54,823 nucleotides of DNA from Ruminococcus flavefaciens (lineage in GTDB: Bacteria; Bacillota; Clostridia; Oscillospirales; Ruminococcaceae). Below are positions 52,379 to 54,823 of this stretch, one piece after another. Position 1 is the stretch's first letter. Each line of letters begins with the position of its first letter. The stretch covers positions 1 to 54,823 of the forward strand of contig CACWPR010000005.1 of NCBI GenBank assembly GCA_902762855.1. The letters run 5' to 3'. The translations under genes were made by a program, and so were the position numbers. The notes below the pieces were generated by a model that was not told the DNA's origin, did not search any database, and saw only the letters and a program-made list of their open reading frames with translations.

Positions 52379-53293
52379 ATGGAAAAGGAAATGAGATATG
52401 CCGTTCTTATCGACGCTGATAATGTTGCGGCGAGGTACACTAAATATATACTGGACGAGGTATCAAACTACGGAGTCGTCACATATAAGAGAGTTTACGG
52501 CGACTGGACCCGTACAAACCTTGCTGGCTGGAAGAATATGGCGCTGGACAATGCTATAACTCCAGTACAGCAGTACAGCTATACTACCGGCAAGAACGCT
52601 ACCGACTCGGCAATGATAATCGACGCTATGGATATACTCTATTCGCATAACATCGACGGGTTCTGCATAGTGTCAAGTGACAGCGACTTTACAAGACTGG
52701 CTATCCGCCTCAGGGAGTCAGGTATGCACGTGATAGGCATGGGCGAGAAAAAGACTCCCAAGCCTTTCAGTACTGCCTGCAATGCCTTCAAGTATCTGGA
52801 GGTTATCGCAGAGGAGGAAACTCAGGGCAGCGGTGATGATAACGACAAGGTGGAGCTGCAGACTCTTGAGTCGGCTATCATCAGAATAATCGCAGAAAAT
52901 GCAAATCTCCAGGAGGAGATAAATATAGGTGAGCTGGGAAGCCGTCTCCAGGGACGTTATCCTGATTTCGACGTAAGAAACTACGGATATTCTAAGTTTT
53001 CCCAGTTTCTCAAAGACTTCGACTGCCTGAGTTTCAGACAGGTCGGCAGCAGCATACTGGTGTCCCAGAAATCGGATAAGACAGACCTCCAGCGCATAGA
53101 GGATACACTGGCTGCGATAATCAGGACCAATGGCAGCAAGGGATATAATCTCGGTGAGCTGAAAAAACAACTCTGCACAAAGATACCGGAGTTCAGCGTA
53201 AAGACTTATGGCTACTCTAAATTCAGCAGATTCATTGAGAACCTGCCGGGACTAAAGATAAAGAATAATACAGTCATGATAGCAGAAAAATAA
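52379..53293 (+). CDS. NYN-domain RNase-like protein with two OST-HTH/LOTUS domains
   Basis: 304 residues. The N-terminal NYN/PIN-like domain of the LabA type (about 7-145) has AVLIDADNVAARYTKYIL (first catalytic Asp), TTGKNATDSAMIIDAMDILY, and VSSDSDFTRLAIRLRESG with the S-D-S-D-F motif. Two OST-HTH (LOTUS) RNA-binding domains follow (about 160-230 and 240-304), each ending in a related YGYSKFSxF motif. Known members couple an RNase-fold domain to RNA recognition; activity here is inferred. The ribosome site is AGAGGTG. Gene context gives no specific clue. Confidence 0.88.
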   Translation: MEKEMRYAVLIDADNVAARYTKYILDEVSNYGVVTYKRVYGDWTRTNLAGWKNMALDNAITPVQQYSYTTGKNATDSAMIIDAMDILYSHNIDGFCIVSSDSDFTRLAIRLRESGMHVIGMGEKKTPKPFSTACNAFKYLEVIAEEETQGSGDDNDKVELQTLESAIIRIIAENANLQEEINIGELGSRLQGRYPDFDVRNYGYSKFSQFLKDFDCLSFRQVGSSILVSQKSDKTDLQRIEDTLAAIIRTNGSKGYNLGELKKQLCTKIPEFSVKTYGYSKFSRFIENLPGLKIKNNTVMIAEK

Positions 53294-53311
53294 AAAGGGG
53301 AGGGCGGCTGT

Positions 53312-54427
53312 ATGGTGAAAAGCAAATGGTTCAGCATTTTTATGGCAGTCGGCCTGGTACTGCTCGCTGCGTTCTCGTTCAAAGCGGCGAAGGACGCGGG
53401 TGCATTCAGAAAATATCCTAAGCCTGCCTATCTTTCAGATGAGGAGTCGGCCCTCCGGCCGGTGTATCAGGAACTCAGCCGCAAGGAACAAGCAGTGTAT
53501 GAGGCTTTGTATCGGGGGATAATCAACGGAAAGGAACATATCGCACTTCCCTATGAGGTCCCGGAAGAAACATACAGCCGGTTATTCAGGATTATAGAAA
53601 AAGAGGAGTTCGGGTTCTTCCACCTGGACTCCAAGTACTATACAGCAGACAAGGTCCGTGATGCACACGTAATATATCGTGTGGACGGAGAAAAAAGGGA
53701 AAGCATGAAAAAAGAACTGGAGGACGGTATCACCAGCGGTCTTTCAGGCGTTGCCTACAATACAGATGAGTATGAAAAGGTCATGCGTATCCACGATTAT
53801 ATAGTAAGGAATTGTAAATATGTAGAATCGGACAGTACAGGATTTTGTTCAACTGCTTACGGCTGTCTTGTGATGAAAGAAGCAAACTGTGAAGGTTATG
53901 CAAAAGCATTCGGTCTGCTGTGCAGCAGGACTGGCATAAAATGCGTGCTTGTTACCGGAGAGTCCTATGAAGGCGAAAATCATGCATGGAATCAGGTCTG
54001 CGTAAACGGCGAATGGTATAATATGGATGTGACCTGGGACGATACTGATGTGCCTGGTGACATGAGAAGAGTGTATTTTCTCACAAATGACCAGGAGTTT
54101 AATATTACGCATAAATCAGACGGCGAACTCTTTGCACCATTTCCTTGCGGAGATAATGATAATAACTACTACAAAATAAACGGGCAGTACGCAGAGACTC
54201 TTGAACAAGCAAGAGAGATACTTTTCCGGGAGCTTTATAACGGAAGCAGTACAGTAGAGATAAAGTTTGCAAGCGAGCAGCTGTATAATGAGTTTATGGA
54301 TGTATATGTAGAGCGTCAGGAAGTGTTCCCTGTGCTTTCGGAAGCTGGCAGACTAAGAGAAAATACATCTGTATCAGTGCGTGAAAATGCTCCGGAAAGG
54401 CTGATAACTATACTGATTTCTGAGTAA
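53312..54427 (+). CDS. Transglutaminase-like cysteine protease/enzyme, membrane-anchored
   Basis: 371 residues: an N-terminal membrane anchor (about 7-27), an extracytoplasmic linker region (about 28-150) and a transglutaminase core (about 155-260). The triad is Cys in EANCEGYAKAFGLLC (near 193), His in GENHAWNQVCV (near 228) and Asp in WYNMDVTWDDT (near 243). A C-terminal alpha/beta tail follows. Relatives are mostly hydrolases or cross-linkers of envelope proteins; the substrate is unknown. GGGGAGGG lies 10 nt before the ATG, and the gene starts 18 nt after the NYN gene, so co-transcription is likely. Confidence 0.86.
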   Translation: MVKSKWFSIFMAVGLVLLAAFSFKAAKDAGAFRKYPKPAYLSDEESALRPVYQELSRKEQAVYEALYRGIINGKEHIALPYEVPEETYSRLFRIIEKEEFGFFHLDSKYYTADKVRDAHVIYRVDGEKRESMKKELEDGITSGLSGVAYNTDEYEKVMRIHDYIVRNCKYVESDSTGFCSTAYGCLVMKEANCEGYAKAFGLLCSRTGIKCVLVTGESYEGENHAWNQVCVNGEWYNMDVTWDDTDVPGDMRRVYFLTNDQEFNITHKSDGELFAPFPCGDNDNNYYKINGQYAETLEQAREILFRELYNGSSTVEIKFASEQLYNEFMDVYVERQEVFPVLSEAGRLRENTSVSVRENAPERLITILISE

Positions 54428-54486
54428 ATGTCATAACACACATAAAGAAGGAGAAATTTGTCAATAAGGTTGTGGAAAAATACGGG

Positions 54487-54515
54487 TTGACGAATCGTTG
54501 AAATGGTGTTATAAT
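54487..54515 (+). promoter_or_regulatory. rRNA-type promoter P1
   Basis: -35 TTGACG (54487-54492), 17-nt spacer, -10 TATAAT (54510-54515). It is followed by AATAAAGCTGTC and a small stem-loop (54522-54543). Confidence 0.82.
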
Positions 54516-54598
54516 AATAAAGCTGTCAGCGAAGGAGACAAGCACGAAGGGCGAACGACCTCCGGGAGGAGGGGAAGAAAAAAGTTTGCAAAAAGTAC

Positions 54599-54627
54599 TT
54601 GACAAACAGAGCTGAAAGTGATATAAT
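54599..54627 (+). promoter_or_regulatory. rRNA-type promoter P2
   Basis: -35 TTGACA (54599-54604), 17-nt spacer, -10 TATAAT (54622-54627), both perfect consensus, with A-rich UP-like DNA ahead. A stem-loop with a GGAA loop (54634-54653) follows the start site. Confidence 0.88.
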
Positions 54628-54692
54628 ATTAAAGCTGCCTCGGAAGAGGGAGCAGTCACAGAAAAAAGTTTGAAAAAACTTGAAAAAAGTAC

Positions 54693-54721
54693 TTGACAAA
54701 CTGATTTAAATGTGATATAAT
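54693..54721 (+). promoter_or_regulatory. rRNA-type promoter P3
   Basis: -35 TTGACA (54693-54698), 17-nt spacer, -10 TATAAT (54716-54721). It repeats P2 almost exactly, including the GTGATATAAT and TTAAAGCTG context. A stem-loop (54728-54748) follows. Confidence 0.88.
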
Positions 54722-54823
54722 ATTAAAGCTGTCTCACACGAGACAAGCGAAAACAGCATCTTGAAAACCAAACAATGCAAGAAAAAAGTAACGACCCTTG
54801 AGATTCCTTTTACGGTAGAGATA
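54722..54823 (+). other. Probable rRNA operon leader, cut by the window edge
   Basis: After P3 there is no reading frame or terminator up to the window end. The text TTGAAAACCAAACAATGCAA resembles leaders preceding clostridial 16S genes. Three tandem full-consensus promoters are typical of rRNA operons. The 16S gene itself is not visible, so this is inference. Confidence 0.6.

Overview
The window looks like a chromosomal piece of a rumen or gut Ruminococcus (Oscillospiraceae), probably close to the R. albus / R. flavefaciens group. The grounds are a cellobiose phosphorylase, Gram-positive gene orders (rimP-nusA-rnpM-ylxQ-infB-rbfA-nrnA-truB-ribF; holB-ricT; yloU-yloV), CIRCE/HrcA heat-shock control, lipoproteins with Asp/Ser-rich stalks, consensus 17-bp-spaced promoters and CCA-encoding tRNA genes. 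Base use is even over most of the window. I see no prophage, transposase, plasmid or CRISPR region. The genus is inferred from proteins and gene order; no 16S sequence lies inside the window.

Layout. 64-2460 (-): cellobiose phosphorylase. 2461-3187: non-coding, with a 186-bp MITE-like inverted-repeat element, the terminator and last codons of a vanished minus-strand gene, and a strong rightward promoter. 3188-11874 (+): translation/RNA operon rimP-nusA-rnpM-ylxQ-infB-(acidic unknown)-rbfA-nrnA-truB-ribF. 12022-17397 (+): Gld-type ABC exporter, a DUF4340 protein and a small unknown. 17607-22505 (+): two tiny proteins (a helical one and a stand-alone sigma region-4-like one), a PLP decarboxylase, holB, ricT, queH and ybaK. 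22545-26434 (-): envelope-stress module of response regulator, histidine kinase and HtrA protease, with a terminator between the first two. 26763-28695 (+): groES-groEL under CIRCE. 28863-29591 (+): PH-like/SHOCT membrane protein. 29625-31178 (-): U32-like TIM-barrel protein with six 10-residue repeats. 31677-32231 (+): Ig-like surface protein. 32315-32740 (-): hsp20 with its own CIRCE. 33290-37311 (+): FAD oxidoreductase, GtrA and a GT-C-like membrane protein.

37411-38859 (-): orphan sugar-binding lipoprotein. 39019-41126 (-): yloU-yloV. 41431-43135 (+): two related lipoproteins. 43228-44556 (+): CNNM/CorC-type protein. 44665-48968 (+): small membrane protein, ArsR regulator, amidohydrolase, lipoprotein, ymdB and spoVS. 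49038-51074 (+): recG. 51246-51634 (+): tRNA-Val, -Asp, -Phe and -Gly. 51813-54427 (+): membrane protein, NYN/OST-HTH protein and transglutaminase-like protein. 54428-54823: three tandem strong promoters that probably drive an rRNA operon starting just past the window edge.

Much of the window is core information processing (translation initiation, ribosome and tRNA maturation, replication, repair) beside envelope homeostasis (HtrA system, chaperones, polysaccharide genes). The least explained items are the repeat-bearing U32-like protein, the RR-terminator-HK-HtrA arrangement, the sigma-4-like small protein pair, the FAD/GtrA/GT-C trio and the 5' hairpins that follow each stable-RNA promoter. 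None is proof of a new system; each is set out below with a test.
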